Source of the DNA: NBML01 sp029939535
Lineage (GTDB): Bacteria > Desulfobacterota > Desulfobacteria > Desulfobacterales > Desulfobacteraceae
NCBI GenBank assembly: GCA_029939535.1
Contig: JAOZST010000059.1
Coordinates: 1-20,178 of the forward strand
Direction: 5' to 3'
DNA: 20,178 nt
The translations under genes were made by a program, and so were the position numbers. The notes under the pieces were generated by a model that was given only the letters and a program-made list of their open reading frames with translations, was not told the DNA's origin and ran no database searches. The stretch's first letter is position 1. Each line of letters starts with the position of its first letter. This document shows, piece after piece, positions 14,091 through 20,178 of this stretch.

Positions 14091-15800
14091 ATGGAACCTA
14101 AGCTACGATATGAACAGCCAGATCCCCAGACAGTTGAACTCCTTTCCCGGGAACTTGGATGTCTGCCTGTAATTGCAGCACTGCTCCATGACCGGGGCCT
14201 GAAAACCCCTGATGCGGCACGTTTTTTTTTAAACCCTGATTTTAAACAATTAAAAAATCCTTTTACCCTGGCTGATATGAAAATTGCGGTTGAAAGGATA
14301 TATACAGCAGTATTTAACAAAGAAAAAATACTCATCTTTGGTGATTTTGATGCAGACGGTGTAACTGCCACTTCCCTTTTATATGATTTTCTAAATTATG
14401 TTAATGGTGATGTAACCTGGTATATCCCCCACAGGAGAAAGGAGGGGTACAGCCTTAATCCCCCCCATATTGAGATGGCCGTTGAAATAAAAGTGGACCT
14501 TATCATTACAGTGGATTGCGGGATCACCTCAAATAAAGCTGTGGAAGCTGCCAGGCTTGAAGACATTGATGTCATTATCACAGATCACCACGAACCAGGA
14601 GAGTCTCTACCCCCTGCCCTGGCAGTGATTGATCCCAAAAGATTGGACTGTGATTCCGGGTTGGACTATCTTGCCGGCGTTGGAGTAGCCTTTTTTCTGG
14701 TCATGGCCCTGAGAAAACACTTCCGAAGCAAGGGGATATGGAATGATATTGAAGAGCCCGGTCTTTTAAAATATCTGGATCTCTTTGCCATTGGAACCAT
14801 TGGGGACATGGTACCCTTGATCCATGAAAACCGGGTTCTATGCATGGCAGGATTAAAGCAGATGAGAAAAAGGGAACGACCTGGCATTCTTTCCCTGGCA
14901 AGGATATGTAGAATTGATCCTAAACAAATGGATTCAGATGATATCTCCTTTAAAATAGTACCCCGAATCAATGCTGCCGGACGTATTGCCCATGCAAGAA
15001 TCTGCGTTACTCATTTAACTGCCCCCAACCTTTATGACTCAGAAACAACAGCCACCCTGCTTGACGAACTAAACCTAAAACGTCAACAGATAGAAAAAGA
15101 GATTGTACTGGATATTGAAAACCGGATTTCAAGGGCCCCCTCCCTTTTGGATCAACATTTGCTGGTGTTGTGTGATTCACGGTGGAACCCTTCTGTTCTC
15201 GGTATTGCAGCTTCCAGGCTATCCAGAAAATATGTATGCCCGGTTGTTCTGCTTTCACGGTCAGGTAAATTGGCCATTGGATCATCCAGAAGTATCAATA
15301 ATATCAATATTCACAAGGCCCTGTCTGAAAATGCAGAATTACTCGAAAAATTCGGAGGCCATGCCATGGCAGCCGGCCTGACCCTTAAGTATGAGAACCT
15401 TGCCAGCCTTAAATCAGGTTTAGCCAACCACCTGAAAAATAATTATTCTGAGGATGATTTTTTAAAAACCCTCATCATAGATGCTGAGCTGCCCTTTAAA
15501 GAAATCACCATTGACCTGGCCAGACAAATTGACAGATTAAGGCCCTTTGGAACGGCAAATCCAGAACCAATTTTTCTTTGCAGGAACCTCAGGGTTGTTT
15601 CCTCTTATATCATTGGCAACCTTCACAGGAAAATGACACTTCAAAGCGATGATAGTTCTCTGGACCATTGTGTTGAAGCATTTCATTTTAATATTGGAGA
15701 CATAAAAAAAATGCCTGAATATTACAATTCCATTATTTTCACACTGAAAATAAACAAATTCAAGACCAATAGTGCCCAGATAATTATCCAGGACTTTTGA
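14091..15800 (+). CDS. recJ: Single-stranded-DNA-specific exonuclease RecJ
   Basis: A 5'-3' ssDNA exonuclease used in recombination and mismatch repair, with DHH-type metal chemistry. Visible are motif I FGDFDADGVTATS (D85, D87, D89), motif II TVDCGIT (D142), the DHH motif TDHHEPGE (165-167), and DLFAIGTIGDMVPL (D230, D239). The DHHA1 domain has FGGHAMAAGL (421-430), and the OB fold has RPFGTANPEP (484-493). Its 569 residues are typical. In the conserved W-H-x-G-V-x-G segment it has WNPSVLGIAASRL, with Asn367 replacing the usual His; whether this affects activity is not clear. The ATG is probably read from a leaderless mRNA. It diverges from the miaB operon. Confidence 0.96.
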   Translation: MEPKLRYEQPDPQTVELLSRELGCLPVIAALLHDRGLKTPDAARFFLNPDFKQLKNPFTLADMKIAVERIYTAVFNKEKILIFGDFDADGVTATSLLYDFLNYVNGDVTWYIPHRRKEGYSLNPPHIEMAVEIKVDLIITVDCGITSNKAVEAARLEDIDVIITDHHEPGESLPPALAVIDPKRLDCDSGLDYLAGVGVAFFLVMALRKHFRSKGIWNDIEEPGLLKYLDLFAIGTIGDMVPLIHENRVLCMAGLKQMRKRERPGILSLARICRIDPKQMDSDDISFKIVPRINAAGRIAHARICVTHLTAPNLYDSETTATLLDELNLKRQQIEKEIVLDIENRISRAPSLLDQHLLVLCDSRWNPSVLGIAASRLSRKYVCPVVLLSRSGKLAIGSSRSINNINIHKALSENAELLEKFGGHAMAAGLTLKYENLASLKSGLANHLKNNYSEDDFLKTLIIDAELPFKEITIDLARQIDRLRPFGTANPEPIFLCRNLRVVSSYIIGNLHRKMTLQSDDSSLDHCVEAFHFNIGDIKKMPEYYNSIIFTLKINKFKTNSAQIIIQDF

Positions 15801-15827
15801 TTTTTTAACGGATTTTTGTTTTTTAAC

Positions 15828-15857
15828 TTGAAAATCACCCTGTTTTCATAGTATAAA
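15828..15857 (+). promoter_or_regulatory. Predicted promoter of the 141-residue gene, with a palindrome over the -10
   Basis: TTGAAA (15828-15833), an 18-bp spacer and TATAAA (15852-15857) lie 28 bp after recJ ends. The -10 is at the centre of a 14-bp inverted repeat, TAGTAT-AA-ATACTA (15849-15862), which could be an operator. It lies about 45 bp before the gene start. Confidence 0.45.
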
Positions 15858-15901
15858 TACTACTTAGCATTTAACGGGTTTTGTTACATAAGGATCAATC
15901 C

Positions 15902-16327
15902 ATGGCCAAAATTTTTTACACCGGAAACAGGGAAGCAAAACTTCTTTCTAAAATCGAATCCTCAAAAGAACGGGAAAGATTCAAAACCATGACCAGTATC
16001 CGGGATAACATTGACTTATTCAGCAATAAAGTCTCCATGAAGCTCATTGAAGACGGGCTCATTGAAACCGTCAGCAAATCAAGCATAGAAAACCAGATTG
16101 TACGATGCCTGGATACCCTGTGCAAGGCAGAGGACTTTGATATTGACTATATGGTGGCCCCCTTTAGAACCCTGATTTCAAATCCCAATATCGCAAGTCT
16201 GTATTTGACTGCTTTTGTCGTGGAAAAACTCATTGATCACAAGGATGTAATTGATGTATACGGCAGTGATGAAGATATTTATTATTGTATACAGAAAGAG
16301 CTTTCCAAGCTTATGTCCGGCTCATGA
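15902..16327 (+). CDS. Hypothetical protein, 141 residues
   Basis: I do not recognise this family. The protein is soluble, rich in charged residues and probably mostly helical; it has no signal peptide, membrane segment or metal-binding motif. It begins MAKIFYTGNREAKLLSKIES and ends with an acidic stretch around DVYGSDEDIYYCIQKE. The ATG at 15902 has AAGGA with a 7-nt spacer; an in-frame TTG at 15881 lacks one. The reading frame is clean over its full length, with the base use of its neighbours, so it is likely a real gene. It sits 101 bp after recJ with its own promoter, convergent with cbiO 119 bp away. Confidence 0.75.
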   Translation: MAKIFYTGNREAKLLSKIESSKERERFKTMTSIRDNIDLFSNKVSMKLIEDGLIETVSKSSIENQIVRCLDTLCKAEDFDIDYMVAPFRTLISNPNIASLYLTAFVVEKLIDHKDVIDVYGSDEDIYYCIQKELSKLMSGS

Positions 16328-16446
16328 TGTTTTTCTGAGGAACCCTTCCCTTTTTTAAAAAAAACTTTTCCTGATTTATATCTATGGGTATGAATCTGCT
16401 GGTATAATTTTACTTGTCTGGCTTTACCGGTTTGATTTTGTCGGGC

Positions 16447-17181
16447 TTACTTATGAACATGGGGATGTTTTCCATGTCTGTGAACATGTTCATGCCGATG
16501 GATATGAATTTCATCGTCTGTTAAAATTTTTCCTTTTTCCATGGAAAAAATCCTGTCTGTCACTGAGTTGATAAAATCGAATTCATGGGAAATCACAAAA
16601 TAGCTAATATCAAGTTTGTTTAAAATCTGGGTCAATTTTTGTTTAAAATTATTATCCAGCCCAGCAGTGGGTTCGTCCAGCAAAAGCACTTCCGGAGACA
16701 TGGCCAGAACCGCTGCCAGAGCCACCAGACGTTTTTGACCGCCGCTCAATTGATGGGTCACACTATTTTCAAGCTCTTCAATGCCAAGATTTTTTAAAAC
16801 CTCTCTTGATATGTCAATGGCTCGCTGTCGTGAATATCCCAGGTTCAAAGGCCCGAAAGCCACATCATCCAGGACCATGGGACAAAACAACTGATCATCT
16901 GAATCCTGAAATAAAAGACCTATTCTGGAACGGATACCTGAAAAATCTTTTTCCGACTGCATGGGATTTCCAAACACTGCGATATTCCCTTTTTCAGGGG
17001 CACAAAGCCCCATAATGATGTGAAGAAGAGTTGTTTTACCACTTCCGTTGGGAGCCATCATCCCAATCCTGTCTCCTTTTTTTATTTCAAGATTCAGGTC
17101 ATCCAATACCTTTATCCTGGAGCCGGGATATGAAAAAGAAATATTTTCAAGCCTGATAATGCAGGGCTGCGCTGTATTCAT
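16447..17181 (-). CDS. cbiO: Nickel/cobalt ECF transporter ATPase CbiO with histidine-rich tail
   Basis: The ATP-hydrolysing subunit of an energy-coupling factor metal importer, on the inner face of the membrane. Numbered from the start I chose, it has the Walker A APNGSGKTT (43-51), Q-loop FQDSDDQLF (91-99), signature LSGGQKR (145-151), Walker B VLLLDEP (165-171) and switch His in VISHEFD (196-202). The C-terminal tail, HIHRHEHVHRHGKHPHVHK, has 9 His in 19 residues and may bind or buffer metal. I chose the ATG at 17181 because it overlaps the cbiQ stop as ATGA; an in-frame ATG at 17196 adds 5 residues and has no better ribosome site. It is the last gene of the operon. Confidence 0.95.
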   Translation of the reverse strand: MNTAQPCIIRLENISFSYPGSRIKVLDDLNLEIKKGDRIGMMAPNGSGKTTLLHIIMGLCAPEKGNIAVFGNPMQSEKDFSGIRSRIGLLFQDSDDQLFCPMVLDDVAFGPLNLGYSRQRAIDISREVLKNLGIEELENSVTHQLSGGQKRLVALAAVLAMSPEVLLLDEPTAGLDNNFKQKLTQILNKLDISYFVISHEFDFINSVTDRIFSMEKGKILTDDEIHIHRHEHVHRHGKHPHVHK

Positions 17182-17630
17182 TGAATCCAAATCCATTCCG
17201 CCAGGACAAGTCCTGTGCCTATCAATGTCATTACCCCAAAAAAAATAAAATTCAATCCATTGGGAGGATATAGGTCAAGGGTATAAAATTTTTCTTTAAA
17301 CCCCCGACATAGCATGGCCTGATACACCCGTCTGGCCCTTAAGGAAGCCCTGACAAAAAGCATTCCCGCAAGAAAGGCATAGGTCTTGTATGAGTGAAGG
17401 TTGGTTCCGGGCTTGAATCCCCTGAATTTTGCAGCCCGCAACAATCGTGTATATTCTGATTGAATCACTGCAATATACCGATAGGTCATAAGAAGCAGAA
17501 ATACCAGTTTGTCTGGAACTTTCAGTCTATGTAGACCCGATCCTATTGAAGCGATGGGCATTGTGGCAATCAAAGCTGAAAATATCAGTAAAATAGCAAT
17601 GGATTTCAGGGTAATCTTGGCACTGAGAAG
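17178..17630 (-). CDS. cbiQ: Nickel/cobalt ECF transporter transmembrane protein CbiQ, N-terminus lost in assembly gap
   Basis: The scaffold membrane subunit that couples the ATPase to the substrate-binding subunit. Only the last 150 residues are present, starting LLSAKITLK at the gap edge. They hold three or more hydrophobic segments and the two cytoplasmic coupling motifs, RLLRAAKFRGFKPG and YQAMLCRGF, which are the Arg-Gly motifs of this family that contact the ATPase. Family members have about 250 residues, so about 100 should be missing. No start can be given. It overlaps cbiO by ATGA. Confidence 0.92.
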   Translation of the reverse strand, partial: LLSAKITLKSIAILLIFSALIATMPIASIGSGLHRLKVPDKLVFLLLMTYRYIAVIQSEYTRLLRAAKFRGFKPGTNLHSYKTYAFLAGMLFVRASLRARRVYQAMLCRGFKEKFYTLDLYPPNGLNFIFFGVMTLIGTGLVLAEWIWIQ

Positions 17631-17730
17631 NNNNNNNNNNNNNNNNNNNNNNNNNNNNNNNNNNNNNNNNNNNNNNNNNNNNNNNNNNNNNNNNNNNNNN
17701 NNNNNNNNNNNNNNNNNNNNNNNNNNNNNN
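17631..17730. other. Assembly gap (100 N)
   Basis: Exactly 100 Ns, the usual placeholder for a gap of unknown size. It separates the end of cbiM from the body of cbiQ. From the usual lengths of these proteins, about 330-400 bp of coding sequence is missing at least, and a small extra subunit gene could also lie here. Any reading frame drawn across it is meaningless. Confidence 0.98.
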
Positions 17731-18291
17731 GAAAGAAACACAGAACCCGGTTATAATACCCTCTATCAACATTACCGGAATATGGGCAGAAATTATGGCA
17801 ATACAGGTTTTTAAAAATTCCTCGTTGGTAAACCATAGCGCAATTCCCAGAAGAAAAGAGGAAAGTCCCACGGAAAAAACTCCGGCCATGAAACCAGCTG
17901 CAAATGTCAGCCTGGAAGATCTTCCCAGCAAAGGTAAAAAAAGATAATAGGAAAGGACAGCCGGCACAGCCATGATCACGGCATTCACACCCAGGGCTGT
18001 TAAGCCTCCATATTGGAAGAACAAAGACTGAAGCACCAGTGCCGTGAGAATTGCCGGAAATGCAGCAGACCCCAGAAGCAGGCCCACAATTCCGTTTAAA
18101 ATCAAATGCACGCTTACAGGACCGATATTGATATGAATCAAAGAAGCCACAAAAAAGGCAGAGGAAAGAATTGCCACATGAACCATTTGATCATACTCTA
18201 TTTTTTTCAGCCCAACCACGGTACCGGCAATGGTAATGGACAGGCCCGCAGCCAAAACAGGGCCAGACAAAACACCTTCAGAAATATGCAT
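17731..18291 (-). CDS. cbiM: Nickel/cobalt ECF transporter substrate-binding subunit CbiM, C-terminus lost in assembly gap
   Basis: The S component of the metal importer, an integral membrane protein that binds the ion. The N-terminus MHISEGVLSGP carries M1 and H2, which with the conserved His residues form the metal site in this family; H53 (LIHINIGPVS) and H62 (SVHLILNG) are visible. About six hydrophobic segments follow. The sequence stops at residue 187 (EGIITGFCVSF), probably 10-30 residues before the true end. It begins 3 nt after the DUF4198 gene stop, with AGGA in the end of that gene as its ribosome site. Whether the substrate is Ni2+ or Co2+ cannot be told from this sequence. Confidence 0.95.
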
Positions 18292-18294
18292 TCT

Positions 18295-19083
18295 TTATTT
18301 TTCCTGCCAGTCTTCAAATTTCACCCAAAGAACAGCCCCAAGTTCAATATCTTTTTTTTCACCATTGTGCATCATTTTTTTTTCAGATGTATTAAGGGCT
18401 GCAAAGCCCCACCAGCCTGAACTAGGTGCACAATAGGAAAAAATTCCGTTTTGATCAGCTTTAGTTATCTGGGTTATCATATAATCTGTTGGAGCCATGG
18501 CTGTTTTATTCTGATTATAGAATTCTATCTCAACCTCTGCATGGGGGACAGGTTTTCCATTCAGTTTGACAATTCCTTGAAACAAATTTCCTGCATACAG
18601 TCCAAAGGGCCTGGACAAAGGTACAATCTCGGTCTTTAAGCCTATCTCTTTATCCCATCCTTTATCCTGGCCAAAGGCTGCGACAATGGTTTTAGTGTAG
18701 TGAATAATATAACAATCTTCAGCAGGTTCCCAATAGGCCTGGGGTTCCATGATAAAAGCATAGGCACCTGGTCTTTTAACAGGATATCCCATGGTCCACG
18801 CTGGCTGCCCCATTATGGTCAATGGAATCAGTTTTGTACCCAGTTCCTGTTTATTTCCATCCTTGACCACAAAAAACCTATCAGGCATAGCCAGTTCCAT
18901 GCCAATGGCTTCAAAGGGGTGTGAAAATGAAAGGTTTAATTGAATTTCCCGATTATCATCCTGCATGATCATATTATCAGAGGGAATCACCATCCCAAAA
19001 TGAGCCTGGATATTACCAGCTACAATAAACACAAGAGTAAACACCATTATTGCAATTCCCGGTACTTTCATCGGTACTTTCAT
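18295..19083 (-). CDS. Periplasmic DUF4198 component of the nickel/cobalt importer (NikK/CbiK-like)
   Basis: A secreted DUF4198 protein of 262 residues. The signal peptide (about 1-27, ending VAGNIQA) is followed by HFGMVIPS, so the mature protein would begin with His. The body has beta-rich segments (RRPGAYAFIM-like and LYAGNLFQGIVKLNGKPV), typical of the family, ending at LWVKFEDWQEK. In several bacteria such proteins accompany CbiM/Q/O as extra nickel or cobalt uptake components; their exact role is not settled. I chose the ATG at 19083, with AAGGAG 7 nt upstream, over one at 19116 that has none. Codons 1-4 are duplicated exactly as codons 5-8. Confidence 0.87.
   Translation of the reverse strand: MKVPMKVPGIAIMVFTLVFIVAGNIQAHFGMVIPSDNMIMQDDNREIQLNLSFSHPFEAIGMELAMPDRFFVVKDGNKQELGTKLIPLTIMGQPAWTMGYPVKRPGAYAFIMEPQAYWEPAEDCYIIHYTKTIVAAFGQDKGWDKEIGLKTEIVPLSRPFGLYAGNLFQGIVKLNGKPVPHAEVEIEFYNQNKTAMAPTDYMITQITKADQNGIFSYCAPSSGWWGFAALNTSEKKMMHNGEKKDIELGAVLWVKFEDWQEK
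19060..19083 (-). repeat. 12-bp tandem duplication at the start codon of the DUF4198 gene
   Basis: ATGAAAGTACCG occurs twice in tandem on the minus strand (19083-19072 and 19071-19060), giving MKVPMKVP at the protein start. The frame is kept and a second in-frame ATG is created 12 nt downstream of the first. Only the first ATG has the AAGGAG site at ideal spacing. Confidence 0.95.
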
Positions 19084-19115
19084 TTTCTTCTCCTTAAAAT
19101 AAGACAGAAATATCA

Positions 19116-19487
19116 TTATTTCTTTATCCAGGCCCCATTGGACTTCTGGATAAATTCCCCGGACCTTGCCCTGTCTGCAAGCTGAAGGGCTCTTCGTTTT
19201 TCCACAAGCTTCAAAGATGTTTTCTGCTGTTTGGCAATATGGGAATAAATAGTTTTTCTATCCTTATTTTCATTGGCAATGATACTTTCTTTTGCCTTTT
19301 TCCCTGTTACAAAGGCAAGATAACCTTGATTATTTTCACCCACAATACCCTTGGCTTTTAAATCAACAATCACTGGCAGACGCTGTTTCATTCGTTCTTT
19401 GATGCTCTGGGCTGCACTTGTACCGGGAAATACCAGCAAACTTATCAAAACCAGAATATTAACGATGATTGTATATTTATATTTCAT
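19116..19487 (-). CDS. ydbL: YdbL / DUF1318 family periplasmic protein
   Basis: A 123-residue secreted protein with a signal peptide (about 1-26, ending GTSA). The mature part contains the family's signature IKERMKQRLPVIVDLKAKG and GIVGENNQGYLAF, followed by a basic helical end. YdbL accompanies YdbH and YnbE, which form an envelope-spanning bridge for lipid transport in E. coli; YdbL's role there is a helper of the complex. A very strong site (AGGAGG) precedes the ATG. It overlaps the end of ynbE by 11 nt and ends 32 nt before the DUF4198 gene, so it may share a transcript with the metal importer. Confidence 0.92.
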   Translation of the reverse strand: MKYKYTIIVNILVLISLLVFPGTSAAQSIKERMKQRLPVIVDLKAKGIVGENNQGYLAFVTGKKAKESIIANENKDRKTIYSHIAKQQKTSLKLVEKRRALQLADRARSGEFIQKSNGAWIKK

Positions 19488-19698
19488 TTTTCCTCCTAAT
19501 CTTTTTTATTTCGTCTTCAGCTGCATCAATGTCATCAAAAAAGTCATCCAGAGCTCTGTCTATTTTCACATTAACATCAATGGTAATGTGAATGGGCTTT
19601 ATTTCAACAGGCTTGACTTCAACCTGGTGACTGGACTGACATCCAGTCTGTACCCAGAACGTAAGGAATAATGCTGTAAAACATAATCTCAGTGTCAT
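19477..19698 (-). CDS. ynbE: YnbE-like outer-membrane lipoprotein
   Basis: A 73-residue predicted lipoprotein. A hydrophobic leader (MTLRLCFTALFLTFWV) leads to QTGC at 17-20, where Cys20 would be lipidated. The -3 residue is Gln rather than the usual Leu, an atypical lipobox. The mature part, EVKPVEIKPIHITIDVNVK (27-45), is the beta-augmenting segment of the family, followed by an acidic and then basic helix. In E. coli YnbE oligomerises in the outer membrane and caps the YdbH bridge. AAAGGAG lies 6 nt before the ATG. It is 13 nt from the ydbH stop and overlaps ydbL by 11 nt; the order ydbH-ynbE-ydbL is as in E. coli. Confidence 0.9.
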   Translation of the reverse strand: MTLRLCFTALFLTFWVQTGCQSSHQVEVKPVEIKPIHITIDVNVKIDRALDDFFDDIDAAEDEIKKIRRKNEI

Positions 19699-19711
19699 GT
19701 TTTCTCCTTTT

Positions 19712-20178
19712 CTAGTTAAAGATTGTCTTTATTTTATTACCAAATTTCATAACCTGATTAAAGGGAAGTTTCAAATTTACATCCATTTTAATCCCCTGAA
19801 ACCTTGACCCTGGGCTTGAACCATCCACCCTGACAAAAGAACCAATATCTTTTTTATATTCAAAGGGCAGCAGCCCGGCAGGTTTCCCATCCAATTGCAT
19901 TTTGACATTTAATGTATCTTCAAAAGTATTTAACTCCAGTTTAGCCCATTTATAATCAAAATCCTTTAAGGCCTCCCTGGCAAGGTCCAGTTGGGCAAAC
20001 TCAGGAGTATCCATTGGAATACCGGCTATAATTTTTTCCGTATTCTCAATTACTACACGTCCCCCGCTTCCAGGCGTGGAAAACAAAAAGCCATTGTCAA
20101 AGGAAATATTGCCATTGGAATACACCATGGGTATTCTCCCGTTTAAAGTACCCTCTCCTTCGGCATGGAATGCTCCCA
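19712..20178 (-). CDS. ydbH: YdbH, AsmA-like intermembrane lipid transport protein (C-terminal part)
   Basis: The gene runs off the window end, so only the last 155 residues are seen. The frame is open to 20178 (preceding codons read AGAFHAEGEGTLNGRIP before MVYSNGNISF), so the first internal ATG at 20128 is not the start. The visible part is beta-rich with no membrane segment and includes SNGNISFDNGFLFSTPGSGG and GTLNGRIPM, which match the C-terminal part of YdbH. In E. coli this is a long periplasm-spanning groove protein anchored in the inner membrane. Its promoter and any metal-responsive control lie beyond this window. Confidence 0.88.
   Translation of the reverse strand, partial: GAFHAEGEGTLNGRIPMVYSNGNISFDNGFLFSTPGSGGRVVIENTEKIIAGIPMDTPEFAQLDLAREALKDFDYKWAKLELNTFEDTLNVKMQLDGKPAGLLPFEYKKDIGSFVRVDGSSPGSRFQGIKMDVNLKLPFNQVMKFGNKIKTIFN

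Noticed and set aside
16339..16356. Intrinsic terminator after the 141-residue gene (GGAA-CCC-TTCC then C and T6)
   Set aside because: The T run is good but the stem is only 4 bp, too weak to call.
17527..18291. A single long protein reading through the N gap from cbiM into the cbiQ region
   Set aside because: The part beyond the gap is out of frame with cbiQ and has no homology. The gap length is a placeholder, so the frame relation across it means nothing.
1..20178. CRISPR array, insertion sequence, integrase or phage genes
   Set aside because: I saw no regularly spaced repeats, no transposase or integrase reading frame, and no terminal inverted repeats. The tRNA-Leu gene has no integrase beside it in this window.

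Overview
The window looks like a chromosomal segment of a moderately AT-rich, sulfate-reducer-like deltaproteobacterium (Desulfobacteraceae type). This placement is an inference from gene content and neighbourhood: def-fmt-rsmB followed by a PASTA protein and rpe, DUF4911 next to miaB, and a DUF4198-type nickel/cobalt importer. There is no rRNA or marker that would fix the species. The sequence contains a 100-N assembly gap at 17631-17730.

Layout. (1) 1-293: a tRNA-Leu(CAG) gene on the minus strand, divergent from the first operon; both promoters appear to share one palindromic -10 hexamer. (2) 294-6321, plus strand: a tight run of seven genes, ribF-def-fmt-rsmB-(PASTA protein)-rpe-(double-ACT protein), most with overlapping ends. 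It joins flavin cofactor synthesis, formyl-Met handling, rRNA methylation and the pentose phosphate epimerase. (3) 6413-10700, plus strand: a UPF0210/PFL-family protein, an Fsr-like MFS exporter and a B12-binding-type radical SAM protein. (4) 13912-10712, minus strand: DUF4911 protein-miaB-map(SEC-C)-HepT-like HEPN toxin-MntA-like antitoxin, read from one good promoter and meeting block 3 tail to tail with 11 bp between stop codons. (5) 14091-16327, plus strand: recJ, probably leaderless, and a small unknown gene with its own promoter. (6) 20178-16447, minus strand: ydbH (partial)-ynbE-ydbL, then a nickel/cobalt ECF importer (DUF4198 periplasmic component, cbiM, [gap], cbiQ, cbiO).

How the parts work together. 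Fmt formylates the initiator Met-tRNA, Def removes the formyl group and Map removes the Met, so the start-methionine cycle is encoded within about 11 kb. MiaB and RsmB modify tRNA and rRNA. The last block pairs an AsmA-like YdbH/YnbE/YdbL envelope lipid-transport set with a metal importer whose ATPase ends in a histidine-rich tail. The imported cobalt could serve B12 enzymes such as the radical SAM protein in block 3, but that link is speculative.

The parts most worth a second look are the shared-hexamer divergent promoter, the HepT/MntA pair at the end of a housekeeping operon, the ydbH-ynbE-ydbL/ECF importer linkage, the assembly gap that may hide a transporter subunit, and the unassigned 141-residue gene after recJ.
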